Virus record (IMG/VR): IMGVR_UViG_3300032105_000056
Coordinates: 1 to 35,229 of that record
Direction: 5' to 3' (one strand)
Length of the DNA stretch: 35,229 nucleotides
From: a virus
Both the position numbers and the translations under genes were made by a program. Below the pieces are notes generated by a model that searched no databases, was not told the origin of the DNA, and saw only the letters and a program-made list of their open reading frames with translations. Positions 5,609 to 14,059 of this stretch are shown here, piece after piece. Numbering within the stretch: position 1 is the first letter of the stretch; every line of letters begins with the position of its first letter.

Positions 5609-7887
5609 GCCGTTGCCTATGGCCCGCCGAGCGATTGGCCCAGGCGCTCAATGCGACGCCGCGCGGGAACGGCTGGGTTGCTAAGTGCCCAGCACACGCC
5701 GACGAGACCCCTTCCCTTTCAATCTGGACCGATACCAAAGGAACCCCCGCATGGGATTGCAAGGCCGGCTGCCCTTGGGTGGAAGTCAGCAACCGCCTTG
5801 CCGCCATGATCCCCGACGCCTTCGCCAATAACGGGGCCAGGGAACGCGCGCAAATCGTCGCCGAATACGATTACACCGACGTCTCGGGCATTCTACTCGG
5901 GCAGGTAGTGCGCCTTGATCCCAAGGGCTTTCGCCAGCGCCGCCCCGACGGGTCCGGTGGCTGGACATGGAAATTGGGCGGCCTTCAACTTCCGCTATAT
6001 CGCCTTCCCGATTTTTCGCCGGCCAAGGCCGTCTTTATCGTCGAGGGGGAAAAGGACGCTGATTCGCTTTTCGCCGCTGGAATTCCGGCCACGACAAATC
6101 CGGGTGGATCAGGAAAATGGAAGGGCCACCATTCCGCAGCCCTAGCCCAAAAAAGGGTCTGCATCATCGCCGACAAGGACGCCATGGGGCGCGCCCATGC
6201 CGAAAAGGTGGCCAAGGCCCTTGATGGGATTGCGGCGACCGTTCGGGTAATTGAGGCCCCCGATCCCTTCAAGGATGCTACCGAATGGCTGGAGGGAGGA
6301 GGAACAGCCCAGGCGATAGCAAAAGCGGCCAAAAACGCCCCGGAATGGCGCCCTAGCGCCACGCCAGCGACTTCGGATGCAGCCCCCGGAGCTACCCACC
6401 GGCCTACGATTCGCATTGTAGAGGGCGAATTGCCCCGCATGGTCTCCGAACTCGAGTCCGCCTTTCTGGCAGCCCCGAATCACGGGGGCCTCTATCAACG
6501 TGGCGGTCATATCGTCCGGGTGATCCGACTTGAATCTGCTGAAAGAGGAGTGATTCAGCGAGCGGCGGGCTCTCCGGTCATTCGGGAAGTCCCGGCGCTT
6601 GCCCTCGCCGAGCTTGCCACCGAATCCGCCCAATTCATCAAATACAACGCCCGTTCCGACGATTGGCGGGCCAGAGACTGCCCCCGTCTGGTAGCCGATA
6701 CCTACGCCGCCAGGGAGGGCTCGTGGAAGCTCAGGCCCCTTATGGGTGTACTTGACGCACCCACCTTGCGCGCCGACGGTTCCATCCTTCAGGCGGCAGG
6801 CTACGACGCGGACACCGGCTTGTTATTACTCCACGAACACCCCGTACCGATACTGGAATCCCCGACAAAGCAGGATGCACGCGATGCCTTGGCAGCTCTC
6901 CAAGCCCCCTTAGACGGGTTCCCTTTCGATGGTGACCCCTCTTTTTCCGTGGTGATCGCCGCTATCCTGACGGCATGCATCCGCCATGCAATCCCAAGCG
7001 CCCCGATGTTCCTTTTCGACGCCCCCACAGCCGGCACCGGGAAATCCCTGCTCGTCGACGTTATCAGCCGGATCGCTACGGGCCTGCCGGCCTCCTCCAT
7101 GAGTCAAGCGGCCTCGTCTGAGGAAGACGCCAAGCGCCTGCTGGCCGTGCTGATGGAAGGCATCCCCCTGATTTGCATCGACAACGCCGAGCGCCCCCTG
7201 GAAGGCGATGCGCTTTCCTCCATTCTGACGCAGCCCTACTACCGTGGGCGCGTCCTGGGCGCCAACGTGACGGCTTCCGTTCCGACCTCGGCAACCTTCC
7301 TGGCCACGGGCAATAATATTTCGGTCAAGGGCGACCTCACCCGCCGGGTTCTCATTTGCCGACTTGACGCTGGAATCGAATATCCGGAAGACCGTGAATT
7401 CGGCGGCGACTTAAAATTGGAAGTGCTATCGAAACGCCTCAATCTTGTAGGGGCGGCCCTTACCATCCTTCGGGCTTACATCGTCGCCGGGTCTCCCAAT
7501 CAGGGATTGAAACCCTACGGGGGATTTGAACAATGGAGCGCGTGGATTCGGAACTCACTGGTCTGGCTGGGGGCCGCCGATCCGTGCGAAAGTCGGCACA
7601 GCGTCCGGGTCGGTGACGAGGTCGCCCGCCAACTCGGAGCCCTCCTTTCGGCCTGGGAGGAAAAATTCGGAAAACAAGCATTTACGATCTCTGCAGCCTT
7701 CAGGGAGCCTGGCGAGGAACTTTTTGAGGCTGCGATAGATATTACCCCTGAGCCGAAAGGAGGCTTCAATTCTCGCAAATTAGGCCGGTGGATTCGGCGC
7801 TATGACCGGAGGATCGTTGATGGGCGCTGCTTTGCGCCTGGGGAAGATTTCGGTTCCCATAAAACTTGGAAGGTTTTACGGGTCTGA
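5605..7887 (+). CDS. Primase-helicase fusion (zinc finger, Toprim, AAA/SF3-like helicase)
   Basis: A 760-residue protein if started at the GTG at 5605, which overlaps the previous stop and has GGGTGG upstream; the ATG at 5545 is less likely. A CHC2-like zinc motif (C28, H31, C52, C56) is followed by a Toprim domain (VFIVEGEKDAD with E147; ADKDA with D190 and D192). A P-loop APTAGTGKS lies at about 473-481, Walker B PLICIDNAE at about 521-528, a sensor-like ATGNN, and arginines RRVLICR. This is the phage layout that makes primers and unwinds DNA at the fork. It is the main replication protein of the window. Confidence 0.87.
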   Translation: MSRCLWPAERLAQALNATPRGNGWVAKCPAHADETPSLSIWTDTKGTPAWDCKAGCPWVEVSNRLAAMIPDAFANNGARERAQIVAEYDYTDVSGILLGQVVRLDPKGFRQRRPDGSGGWTWKLGGLQLPLYRLPDFSPAKAVFIVEGEKDADSLFAAGIPATTNPGGSGKWKGHHSAALAQKRVCIIADKDAMGRAHAEKVAKALDGIAATVRVIEAPDPFKDATEWLEGGGTAQAIAKAAKNAPEWRPSATPATSDAAPGATHRPTIRIVEGELPRMVSELESAFLAAPNHGGLYQRGGHIVRVIRLESAERGVIQRAAGSPVIREVPALALAELATESAQFIKYNARSDDWRARDCPRLVADTYAAREGSWKLRPLMGVLDAPTLRADGSILQAAGYDADTGLLLLHEHPVPILESPTKQDARDALAALQAPLDGFPFDGDPSFSVVIAAILTACIRHAIPSAPMFLFDAPTAGTGKSLLVDVISRIATGLPASSMSQAASSEEDAKRLLAVLMEGIPLICIDNAERPLEGDALSSILTQPYYRGRVLGANVTASVPTSATFLATGNNISVKGDLTRRVLICRLDAGIEYPEDREFGGDLKLEVLSKRLNLVGAALTILRAYIVAGSPNQGLKPYGGFEQWSAWIRNSLVWLGAADPCESRHSVRVGDEVARQLGALLSAWEEKFGKQAFTISAAFREPGEELFEAAIDITPEPKGGFNSRKLGRWIRRYDRRIVDGRCFAPGEDFGSHKTWKVLRV

Positions 7888-8082
7888 AATTGCGCTGAAA
7901 TTGCGACAGTGCCGTTTATTACGTTTATGCCGTTTCTTCCGCCGGGCTATACAGAATGTCAATATTTTTTTTGCCATTCTCTTACGGGGTATGGGAAAAA
8001 GGGCATAAAGGGCATAAACGGCACAGGTTGAAAATAGGCGGATAAATGTTCACCGACGCGAGGAACCCCGTAACGAGGAAAT
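7884..8082. other. Repeat-rich intergenic region, candidate origin or operator
   Basis: An 11-bp tandem repeat (CTGAAATTGCG at 7884-7894 and 7895-7905) begins at the primase stop. It is followed by a 23-bp inverted repeat (7909-7931 with 8002-8024, 20 of 23 matching) around a 70-base loop containing a run of eight T. The right arm contains GGGCATAAA twice in tandem (8001-8018), which resembles half of the operator motif. A DnaA-box-like TTATCCACT (one mismatch to TTATCCACA) lies nearby at 8168-8176. Position directly after the primase fits an origin; regulation of the next genes is the alternative. Confidence 0.45.
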
Positions 8083-8259
8083 ATGGCGGAAGAAGCCCCG
8101 ACAGCCCCGAATCCTATCCATAAAAAGTGGCCGACGAATACTATCGTTGCTCGCGCACTTTCCGAGCTTATCCACTTACGCCCGGAACGCCCGAACCCAT
8201 ACCGCTACGCAGATCAAACAAGTGGCCGAAAATATAATTTAACAAGAGAAAAATATTGA
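8083..8259 (+). CDS. Hypothetical 58-residue protein upstream of the methyltransferase
   Basis: An ATG frame preceded by GAGGA at a rather short spacing. The product is MAEEAPTAPNPIHKKWPTNT... with a helical middle (IVARALSELI). Its TGA overlaps the TTG start of the methyltransferase (TTGA), consistent with translational coupling. No family is recognised. A DnaA-box-like sequence lies within it. Confidence 0.4.
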   Translation: MAEEAPTAPNPIHKKWPTNTIVARALSELIHLRPERPNPYRYADQTSGRKYNLTREKY

Positions 8260-8939
8260 GCATAATATCAAAAACAATTATAGGTAATACCACGCTGTAT
8301 CTGGGCGATTGCCTGGAGGTGATGGATTCGCTCGGCGCGGTTGCTGCCGTGGTGACTGATCCGTCTTACGGCATTGGGTATGTTCATGGTGGTGCGGTCC
8401 GCGGGGAAAAAGCCGCAGTGGGCCAGACCAAGGCGGCGAACGCCCGTGGAATCGTGGCCATCCGAGGCGATGCAGCGCCTTTCGACCCCAGTCCTTTTTT
8501 GGGTTTCGAGCGAGTCCTGATGTGGGGGGCTGATCGCTACCGCGCCAGACTTCCCGAGACGGGCACTTTCATCGCTTGGGACAAGTCCGTCGGTAAAGGA
8601 CCCGCCGATTCTTTTGTGGACGTGGAATTCGCCTGGTGCAATTGGATCGAAAAACGGAATTGTTTTCGAATGCTGTGGAAGGGGCTGGCCTGCGACAAGC
8701 GGGGGGAAAACAACGGGCTTCGGGAACATCCGGTGCAAAAACCAGTCCGCCTCATGGCGTGGTGCCTTGAGCGGATGGGCAGCGTCGTGATTCTCGACCC
8801 CTTCATGGGCTCCGGGACAACGGGGGTGGCTGCAGCACAATTGGGGCACGCTTTTATCGGTGTGGAAATCGAGGAGCGGTGGTTCAACATTGCCTGCCGT
8901 CGTATCAAGGAAGCGCAAAGACAAGAAAATCTGTTTTAA
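8256..8939 (+). CDS. N6-adenine DNA methyltransferase (beta-type order)
   Basis: A 227-residue protein. Motif IV is DPSYG (35-39; the usual form is DPPY), followed by the target region, HPVQKPVRLM, and then LDPFMGSGTTG (about 180-190) for AdoMet binding, so the order is that of beta-class MTases. The start is TTG at 8256, overlapping the previous stop. The C-terminus ends QENLF, resembling a beta-clamp-binding pentapeptide. It is the second DNA methyltransferase in the window and probably protects phage DNA from restriction or marks it for replication or packaging. Confidence 0.85.
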   Translation: MSIISKTIIGNTTLYLGDCLEVMDSLGAVAAVVTDPSYGIGYVHGGAVRGEKAAVGQTKAANARGIVAIRGDAAPFDPSPFLGFERVLMWGADRYRARLPETGTFIAWDKSVGKGPADSFVDVEFAWCNWIEKRNCFRMLWKGLACDKRGENNGLREHPVQKPVRLMAWCLERMGSVVILDPFMGSGTTGVAAAQLGHAFIGVEIEERWFNIACRRIKEAQRQENLF

Positions 8940-8953
8940 ATTAGGAGATTACC

Positions 8954-9085
8954 ATGTACGCGAGGTTCCTTTTCTGGATTGATGAAATGGGCGCGGGGAT
9001 GTATCTTGGGGAAAGTGGGCCGGAAGGGTTGACGGCAGCCCGCCAGCCGACCAGGGCCGGAGGGGCTGTGCAAATCCGACCTTAG
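8954..9085 (+). CDS. Hypothetical 43-residue protein
   Basis: AGGAG at 8943-8947 lies six bases before the ATG, an ideal ribosome site. The product is MYARFLFWIDEMGAGMYLGE... followed by a polar tail. It fills the gap between the methyltransferase and the small terminase gene. No family is recognised. Confidence 0.5.
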   Translation: MYARFLFWIDEMGAGMYLGESGPEGLTAARQPTRAGGAVQIRP

Positions 9086-9101
9086 CGCTTTAGGAGGGGC
9101 G

Positions 9102-9476
9102 ATGGACGAGGCGAGCAACGACAGGGCCGAAGGAAGCGGCTACCCTTTTGAGGCGACCGACAAGCAGCGTAAGGCAGTCGAAACGATGGTGGCCTACGGC
9201 GTTCCCCAGGCGGAGATTTGCCGCGCCCTGGAAATTGATCCCAAGACCCTGCGAAAGCATTTCCGGGATGAGCTGGATCAGGCGGTGCACCGGGCAAACG
9301 CCAAGATCGCGGAGAGGCTGTACAGGGCGGCCATGGACGGCAGTGTTGGGGCGATGATCTTTTGGTTGAAGGCCCGCGCGAAATGGAGGGAGCGCCACGA
9401 GGTCTCTGGCCCTGACGGGGCGCCTGTGCCCTTCGGCCCGATAACCATTGTGCACGTTCCCCCGGAAAGGAAATGA
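9102..9476 (+). CDS. Terminase small subunit-like HTH protein
   Basis: A 124-residue protein preceded by AGGAGG. An N-terminal helix-turn-helix (GVPQAEICRALEIDPKTLRKHF, about residues 35-55) is followed by helices (AVHRANAKIAERLYRAAMDGSVGAMIFWLKARAKW). This arrangement is typical of phage small terminases or related packaging-site binding proteins. It lies two genes upstream of the large terminase. Expected role: recognition of the packaging site and loading of the motor. Confidence 0.75.
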   Translation: MDEASNDRAEGSGYPFEATDKQRKAVETMVAYGVPQAEICRALEIDPKTLRKHFRDELDQAVHRANAKIAERLYRAAMDGSVGAMIFWLKARAKWRERHEVSGPDGAPVPFGPITIVHVPPERK

Positions 9477-9682
9477 GAATCCCAACCCTTGCAGACGGCG
9501 ACAATTGGATTCGCGTTGACGATAAGGCTGCTTTGGCAGGGCTGCTTCTTTCCGAAAAGCGCGTTGAGGTTTACGACCCGCCGAATAACCAAATACGGAA
9601 TATCCCGGCCGTTTGCCTGAGGCGCCATCCCTTCGCGTTCAGCCTTGCAAGGAAGGTTCCGCCCACCTCGCCGAAGGAATGA
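9473..9682 (+). CDS. Hypothetical 69-residue protein between terminase genes
   Basis: It starts in an ATGA overlap with the small terminase gene, and its TGA overlaps the large terminase start. The sequence MRIPTLADGDNWIRVDDKAALAGLLLSEKRVEVY is probably beta-rich. No family is recognised; coupling on both sides supports it. Confidence 0.55.
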   Translation: MRIPTLADGDNWIRVDDKAALAGLLLSEKRVEVYDPPNNQIRNIPAVCLRRHPFAFSLARKVPPTSPKE

Positions 9683-10878
9683 TGCAACCCTCCGCAGTTA
9701 TCGAACTCCCCGCCTACGCCCAGCCGTTTTGGCGACCCCATCGCTACAAGGTGCTTTACGGCGGCCGTGGCGGGGCCCGCTCCTGGACGTTCGCCCGGAT
9801 GGCCCTGCTTACCGCGGCCGAACGGACGGTGCGGATTCTATGCGCACGCGAAATCCAGAATTCGATTCGGGACAGCGTGCACCGGTTGCTGGGAGACCAG
9901 ATCGAATTGATGGGCCTGCCCGGCTTCAAGGTTTACGAGCAGGAAATCCGGCACGTCGGGACCGGAAGCCTGCTCGTTTTCGAGGGCCTTCGCCACAACA
10001 TCAACCGGATCAAATCCTACGAGGGTGTTGATATCGCATGGATCGAGGAAGCCGAAAAGGTAAGTGCCCGCTCCTGGGAAACTCTGATTCCTACGATCCG
10101 CAAGGCGGGGTCGGAGCTTTGGATTTGCTTCAATCCGGATCAGGACGATGATCCAACCTTCAAGCGATTTGTCGCCGACCCGCCGCCCGGGGCGCTTGTC
10201 CGGAAAGTAGGATGGCGGGACAATCCCTGGTTTCCCGTCGAATTGGAAAAGGAAAAGGATTATCTTTTCCGCGTTGACCCCGACGCCGCGGCGCATGTCT
10301 GGGAGGGCGAGACCCGGGCCAATACAGAAGCCCAAGTCATGCACGGGAAATGGCGGGTAGAGGCGTTCGAGCCGCAGGAGCATTGGAACGGCCCGTACCA
10401 GGGGGCGGATTGGGGCTTTTCAGTGAACCCTACGACCTTGGTGCGTTGCTGGATTGCCGACAATCGGCTTTGGGTCGAACACGAGGCCTACGGCGTAGGC
10501 GTGGATATCGGCGCCGCGACTTCCCGGCTGTTCAAACGGATACCCTTCGCCGAGCAATACGTTATCCGCGCCGATTCGGCCCGGCCTGAAACGATTAGCC
10601 TGATGAAACAAGAGCCGGAAGCATGGCGCATTGGCGCCGCGATGAAATGGCCTGGGTCGGTAGAAGACGGCATTTCCTTCCTCCGGCGATTTGAGGAAAT
10701 CATTATCCATCCCCGCTGCCTCCATGCCATCGAGGAGGCCCGGCTTTACAGCTATCGGGCGGATAAATTGACGGGCGACGTGCTACCGGACATAGTGAAA
10801 AAGCACGATCACATTTGGGATGCTATCCGTTACGCGCTTGCCCCGGTAATCCGAAAGCGCACTTGGGGGCCTATTTAA
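9679..10878 (+). CDS. terL: Terminase large subunit (PBSX/Terminase_3 type)
   Basis: A 399-residue packaging ATPase-nuclease. The ATPase half has GGRGGARSW at 28-36 (Walker A with Arg in place of the usual Lys), DIAWIEEAEKVS (Walker B, E123/E124) and WICFNPD (coupling motif). The nuclease half has GADWGF, RADSARPE and DHIWDAIRYAL, which supply the RNase H-fold acidic residues. The ATG at 9679 overlaps the previous stop and is followed by a second ATG. A longer frame from 9613 is unlikely because it lies inside the previous gene. It drives DNA into the procapsid through the portal encoded nearby. Confidence 0.92.
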   Translation: MMQPSAVIELPAYAQPFWRPHRYKVLYGGRGGARSWTFARMALLTAAERTVRILCAREIQNSIRDSVHRLLGDQIELMGLPGFKVYEQEIRHVGTGSLLVFEGLRHNINRIKSYEGVDIAWIEEAEKVSARSWETLIPTIRKAGSELWICFNPDQDDDPTFKRFVADPPPGALVRKVGWRDNPWFPVELEKEKDYLFRVDPDAAAHVWEGETRANTEAQVMHGKWRVEAFEPQEHWNGPYQGADWGFSVNPTTLVRCWIADNRLWVEHEAYGVGVDIGAATSRLFKRIPFAEQYVIRADSARPETISLMKQEPEAWRIGAAMKWPGSVEDGISFLRRFEEIIIHPRCLHAIEEARLYSYRADKLTGDVLPDIVKKHDHIWDAIRYALAPVIRKRTWGPI

Positions 10879-11162
10879 TGCCGAATGGAAATGGCGCCGA
10901 TCGAATACGCACTTTTCGGTTGAAGCGCCTAATCGGTCAGGAATTAACCATCGGTGGTGCGGCCGTGCGGATCATCGGGACAAACGGCCCCCGCGTCGAA
11001 TTGGAATTTCTTTTACCGCCGGGCGTGATGGTAGAGGCAGATAGGGACGCGGCGGCAATCAACCGGGTATTTTTCTTCGCACGCGATCTTGACCATTGGC
11101 TTAGGGCATTCCGCAGAAAGGATGCCCCTCCCAAGGAAGCCCCTCGCCAGGCCGAGCGATGA
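10878..11162 (+). CDS. CsrA-like small protein
   Basis: A 94-residue protein starting in a TAATG overlap with terL, with GGGGG upstream. Residues about 10-60 (FRLKRLIGQELTIGG...VRIIGTNGPRVELEF..PPGVMV) follow the CsrA/RsmA pattern: L-x-R-x-x-G, then IG, then hhGxxGxxVxL, then PxxVxV. The conserved Leu4 position is kept, but the RNA-contacting Arg44 position is not clearly aligned and one residue is missing between the first two strands. A polar C-terminal tail follows. It may bind phage or host mRNA, or use the fold for another purpose. The assignment rests on pattern only. Confidence 0.5.
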   Translation: MPNGNGADRIRTFRLKRLIGQELTIGGAAVRIIGTNGPRVELEFLLPPGVMVEADRDAAAINRVFFFARDLDHWLRAFRRKDAPPKEAPRQAER

Positions 11163-13288
11163 ACCTTTGGCCCTTCCGCCGTAATCGTAAAGCAGCCCCG
11201 GCCTCCCCCGTTATCCATTCAGGCGGCGGCACTCAATTCTCGTTCCTCCGCAATCTGGATATCAACACCGGCGAAGGCGGCTATGATTACCGTCGACGCG
11301 TAGGAACCGGCACCGGGGCCTCTGTCGTGATGGCGCCGGTCCAATGGGTGCAACGATCTCTTCCAGAAGCCCCCTTGATCGTCGAGCGCGAGGTAGCCCC
11401 TGGCGAATGGGAACCGGACGAGGCACATCCCCTCCAAGCCTTGCTCGAACAGCCGAACCCTTTTTACACGGGCCTGCATTTATGGCAGGCGACGATTTTC
11501 AGCTACCTTACCGACGGAAATTCCTACTGGATTATCGTCCGGAATGGCATGGGCCGCCCGATGGCCCTTTGGTACGTTCCCCATTGGCTGATTCGCCCAA
11601 TGGCCCCAGATGATGGAAGCGAATTCCTGACGGGATACGAGTACCGGGTGCGTGGGCGCCAGATCGAATTGCGGGCAGATCAGATCGTGCATTTCCGCCA
11701 CGGGATAGACCCCGAAAATCCGAGGCTGGGAATTTCCCCCATTGACTCGGCGATTCGGGAAATCTGGGCGGACATGGAGGCCTCCGAATTCATTGCTTCC
11801 CTACTCCGAAACAGCGGCATCCCTGGCCTTGTGATTTCGCCCGACGATGACGGGGGCACGATCAGCCCTGTTGATCCAGAGGAAATCAAACGTTACGTCA
11901 TGGAGCGCACTACCGGGAGTCGCCGCGGCGAGCCGGTAGTGATGAGTGGAAAAACAAAAATCGAGCGCCTCGCGTGGTCGCCCCGCGAAATGGATTTGTC
12001 CCCCGCGTCTGACAGATCGGAGGAAAGGCTTTGCGCGCTGCTGGGAATTCCTGCGGCAGTGGTCGGTTTTTCGGCCGGCCTGGAACAGACCAAGGTTGGC
12101 GCTACCATGAGCGAGCTACGCAAACTCGCATGGATGAACGGGATCATTCCCTTGCAGCGCAATTTTGCCGGGGAGGTTGATCGCGCATTGATCCCCGCGT
12201 TTGGCGATACCGGGAGGCGACGTACGCGATTCGATACAGCGCGAGTCACGGCATTGCAGGAGGACCGGAACAAATTGTTTCAAAGGATCGACCGTGGAAT
12301 TCAAGGGGGATGGATATCCATTGCCGATGGAAAGCGGGAAGTCGGAATGGAGCCGGAGCCGGGCGATGAGGTATATCTGCGGCGGACCGCCGTGCTGGCT
12401 GTCCCTGTTGATGCCCCGCTTGTGCCAGCCCACGAGCCCGAGGTGGACGACGAGGCAACCCCTAGGCTTCCCCCGGCCAAAATCAAACAGGATGAGCCCA
12501 CAGGGCTTGAACGGCGGCTATTGGAGCATCCCACGCGAGCGCGCGCGACGGAGGCCCAGCTTCGCTATATGGAAATCCAGGAGGCCGCCCTTCCAGGCTT
12601 GATCGCTGCGATGGAAGACGAGCTGTTGGAATTTTTCGGCGACTTGGCGGATCGCGCTCTTGCGGCGGCGGAGCCGATCTTGGAGGATATGTTCAAGGCT
12701 GCGGGCCCCGAGGTATCAATCGCAACCGACCGAATTTTGGAAGCGATGGCGATGCCGGGCATTATTTCGATTTTCAAGGAAGTCCACGAGCGTCAATATC
12801 TGCGCGTGGCCGAAGGCTCTACCGCCGAAGCGATGGGAGCAATCGGCCTTCAGACAAACATTCCCGATCCCGTAGCACGGGCGATCCAGGCCACCGGCGG
12901 GACGCGCGCGGGGCTGGTGGACCTGAAAGTGCAGACGCGGAAGGCCCTTTTCCGCGCAATCGAGGAAGGCCGCGCGCTGGGGGAGGGAGGGCAAGCCCTG
13001 GCTCGCCGTATCGAAGGGTTGGTCAAGGCAGGGCCTTGGTCTTCTGCCGAGGTTCGCGCCACCATGATCGCCAGAACCGAAACAAAGCACGCCCAGCGCA
13101 TGAGCGCGCTGGTGATGGGCCGCGGGCAGGGAGTTGAACAATTCCGGGTATTCGACGCCCGCCTGGGGCTTACCGATGCGACGTGCGAAAGCCTGGACGG
13201 GATCATTGTTTCCGCGGCCGACGCCGAGCACCTTGCCGGCGATGAGCACCCTTTGGGGACGCGCGATTTTGTCCCGCATTTTGGGTAA
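11159..13288 (+). CDS. HK97-type portal fused to a MuF-like minor head domain
   Basis: A 709-residue protein starting in an ATGA overlap. Residues 1 to about 420 are an HK97-family portal (MAPVQWVQRS, NPFYTGLHLWQA, DGNSYWIIVR, IDPENPRLGISPID, LGIPAAVVGFSAGLEQTKVG). A proline-rich linker follows. The C-terminal third has the Mu gpF/SPP1 gp7 pattern (ARTETKHAQRMSAL ... RVFDARLGLTDATCESLDG). Most phages encode these as separate genes, so this is a fusion. The portal ring is the DNA channel; the MuF part is usually a minor head protein that is ejected or stabilises the head. No separate minor head gene follows. Confidence 0.85.
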   Translation: MNLWPFRRNRKAAPASPVIHSGGGTQFSFLRNLDINTGEGGYDYRRRVGTGTGASVVMAPVQWVQRSLPEAPLIVEREVAPGEWEPDEAHPLQALLEQPNPFYTGLHLWQATIFSYLTDGNSYWIIVRNGMGRPMALWYVPHWLIRPMAPDDGSEFLTGYEYRVRGRQIELRADQIVHFRHGIDPENPRLGISPIDSAIREIWADMEASEFIASLLRNSGIPGLVISPDDDGGTISPVDPEEIKRYVMERTTGSRRGEPVVMSGKTKIERLAWSPREMDLSPASDRSEERLCALLGIPAAVVGFSAGLEQTKVGATMSELRKLAWMNGIIPLQRNFAGEVDRALIPAFGDTGRRRTRFDTARVTALQEDRNKLFQRIDRGIQGGWISIADGKREVGMEPEPGDEVYLRRTAVLAVPVDAPLVPAHEPEVDDEATPRLPPAKIKQDEPTGLERRLLEHPTRARATEAQLRYMEIQEAALPGLIAAMEDELLEFFGDLADRALAAAEPILEDMFKAAGPEVSIATDRILEAMAMPGIISIFKEVHERQYLRVAEGSTAEAMGAIGLQTNIPDPVARAIQATGGTRAGLVDLKVQTRKALFRAIEEGRALGEGGQALARRIEGLVKAGPWSSAEVRATMIARTETKHAQRMSALVMGRGQGVEQFRVFDARLGLTDATCESLDGIIVSAADAEHLAGDEHPLGTRDFVPHFG

Positions 13289-13449
13289 GCGCGGAGCGGC
13301 CATGGGAACGGGCTAGAAGCCCTTTCGCATGATTGGCTAATCATATATTTGCAAATCAATTTCCGGAATTTCCTATGAGACCTCCTCTCCGGCTACAAAA
13401 CGCATTTTACGACTACCCAAAAAAGGATGTCCCACCGGAGCAAAATCCA

Positions 13450-13701
13450 ATGACTGAAAGAGAAAATTTCAGTAGCAATCCTGTCGCGGAGGCCATCAAA
13501 GCTGCCTCTGCGCTGGTAAAGCACGCCCCACCCCCCGAAGACGTGATGGGGCAACGGGACGCTCTCCTGACGGCAGGCCGGGCGGTTCTGCAAGCCTATT
13601 TGAATTTTGGCGGGGACTACAAGGAAGTGGGTGAAAGGGCGCATGGCAGGGCAATGGCCGCGCTGCGGGATGCGATTTTGAAGACGGAGAAAAATGGATA
13701 A
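13450..13701 (+). CDS. Hypothetical 83-residue protein
   Basis: The ATG at 13450 has GGAG at 13437-13440 upstream; a frame open from a TTG at 13333 is less likely. The product is helical (PVAEAIKAASALVKH ... DALLTAGRAVLQAYLNF). It lies in the head module between portal and protease. No family is recognised. Confidence 0.5.
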   Translation: MTERENFSSNPVAEAIKAASALVKHAPPPEDVMGQRDALLTAGRAVLQAYLNFGGDYKEVGERAHGRAMAALRDAILKTEKNG

Positions 13702-13963
13702 ACGAGATTCCGGCACAACGCGCTTTTTGACGGCGAGCATGGCGGACTTTTTCAAATCCGGATCGCCCGCGCTCACCGAAGAGGCCCGCCGCGTCCGTCG
13801 GCAAATTCAGAAATTGGAAGCCAACCGCGGAAAGACGAGCAAAAACATCAACCGCAGCATTCGCGGAAAAAACCGCAGCCCGTGTCTGTTCCGGGTGTTT
13901 TTCTTTCCACCGCTGCGAACTGATTTTGTGAAGGCCCCGCGCATGAGCTTTTTGGCAATTTAA
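13694..13963 (+). CDS. Hypothetical basic protein
   Basis: An 89-residue protein starting eight bases before the end of the previous gene, with GGAG upstream. It has a helical middle (TEEARRVRRQIQKLEANRGKT) and a Lys/Arg-rich stretch, then a hydrophobic C-terminus that may be spurious. No family is recognised. Confidence 0.4.
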   Translation: MDKRDSGTTRFLTASMADFFKSGSPALTEEARRVRRQIQKLEANRGKTSKNINRSIRGKNRSPCLFRVFFFPPLRTDFVKAPRMSFLAI

Positions 13964-14059
13964 GCAGCGAATACAATTTGGATTCCTGGGTATCGGCAAC
14001 GCTCCGGCGCATTCAATACAGCGCCCGATTTTAAAAATCATTCCGCGCATGAGGTTCTC

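Noticed and set aside
7802-8008. 68-codon frame over the primase 3' end and the inverted repeat
   Set aside because: It has no ribosome site, lies mostly inside the primase gene, and its composition is explained by the repeats.
13308-13325. Short GGGCTagaAGCCC stem followed by TTT after the portal gene
   Set aside because: A five-base stem and three T are too weak to call a terminator.
13330-13343. TGATTggctAATCA inverted repeat before the 83-residue gene
   Set aside because: Short, and no convincing promoter around it.
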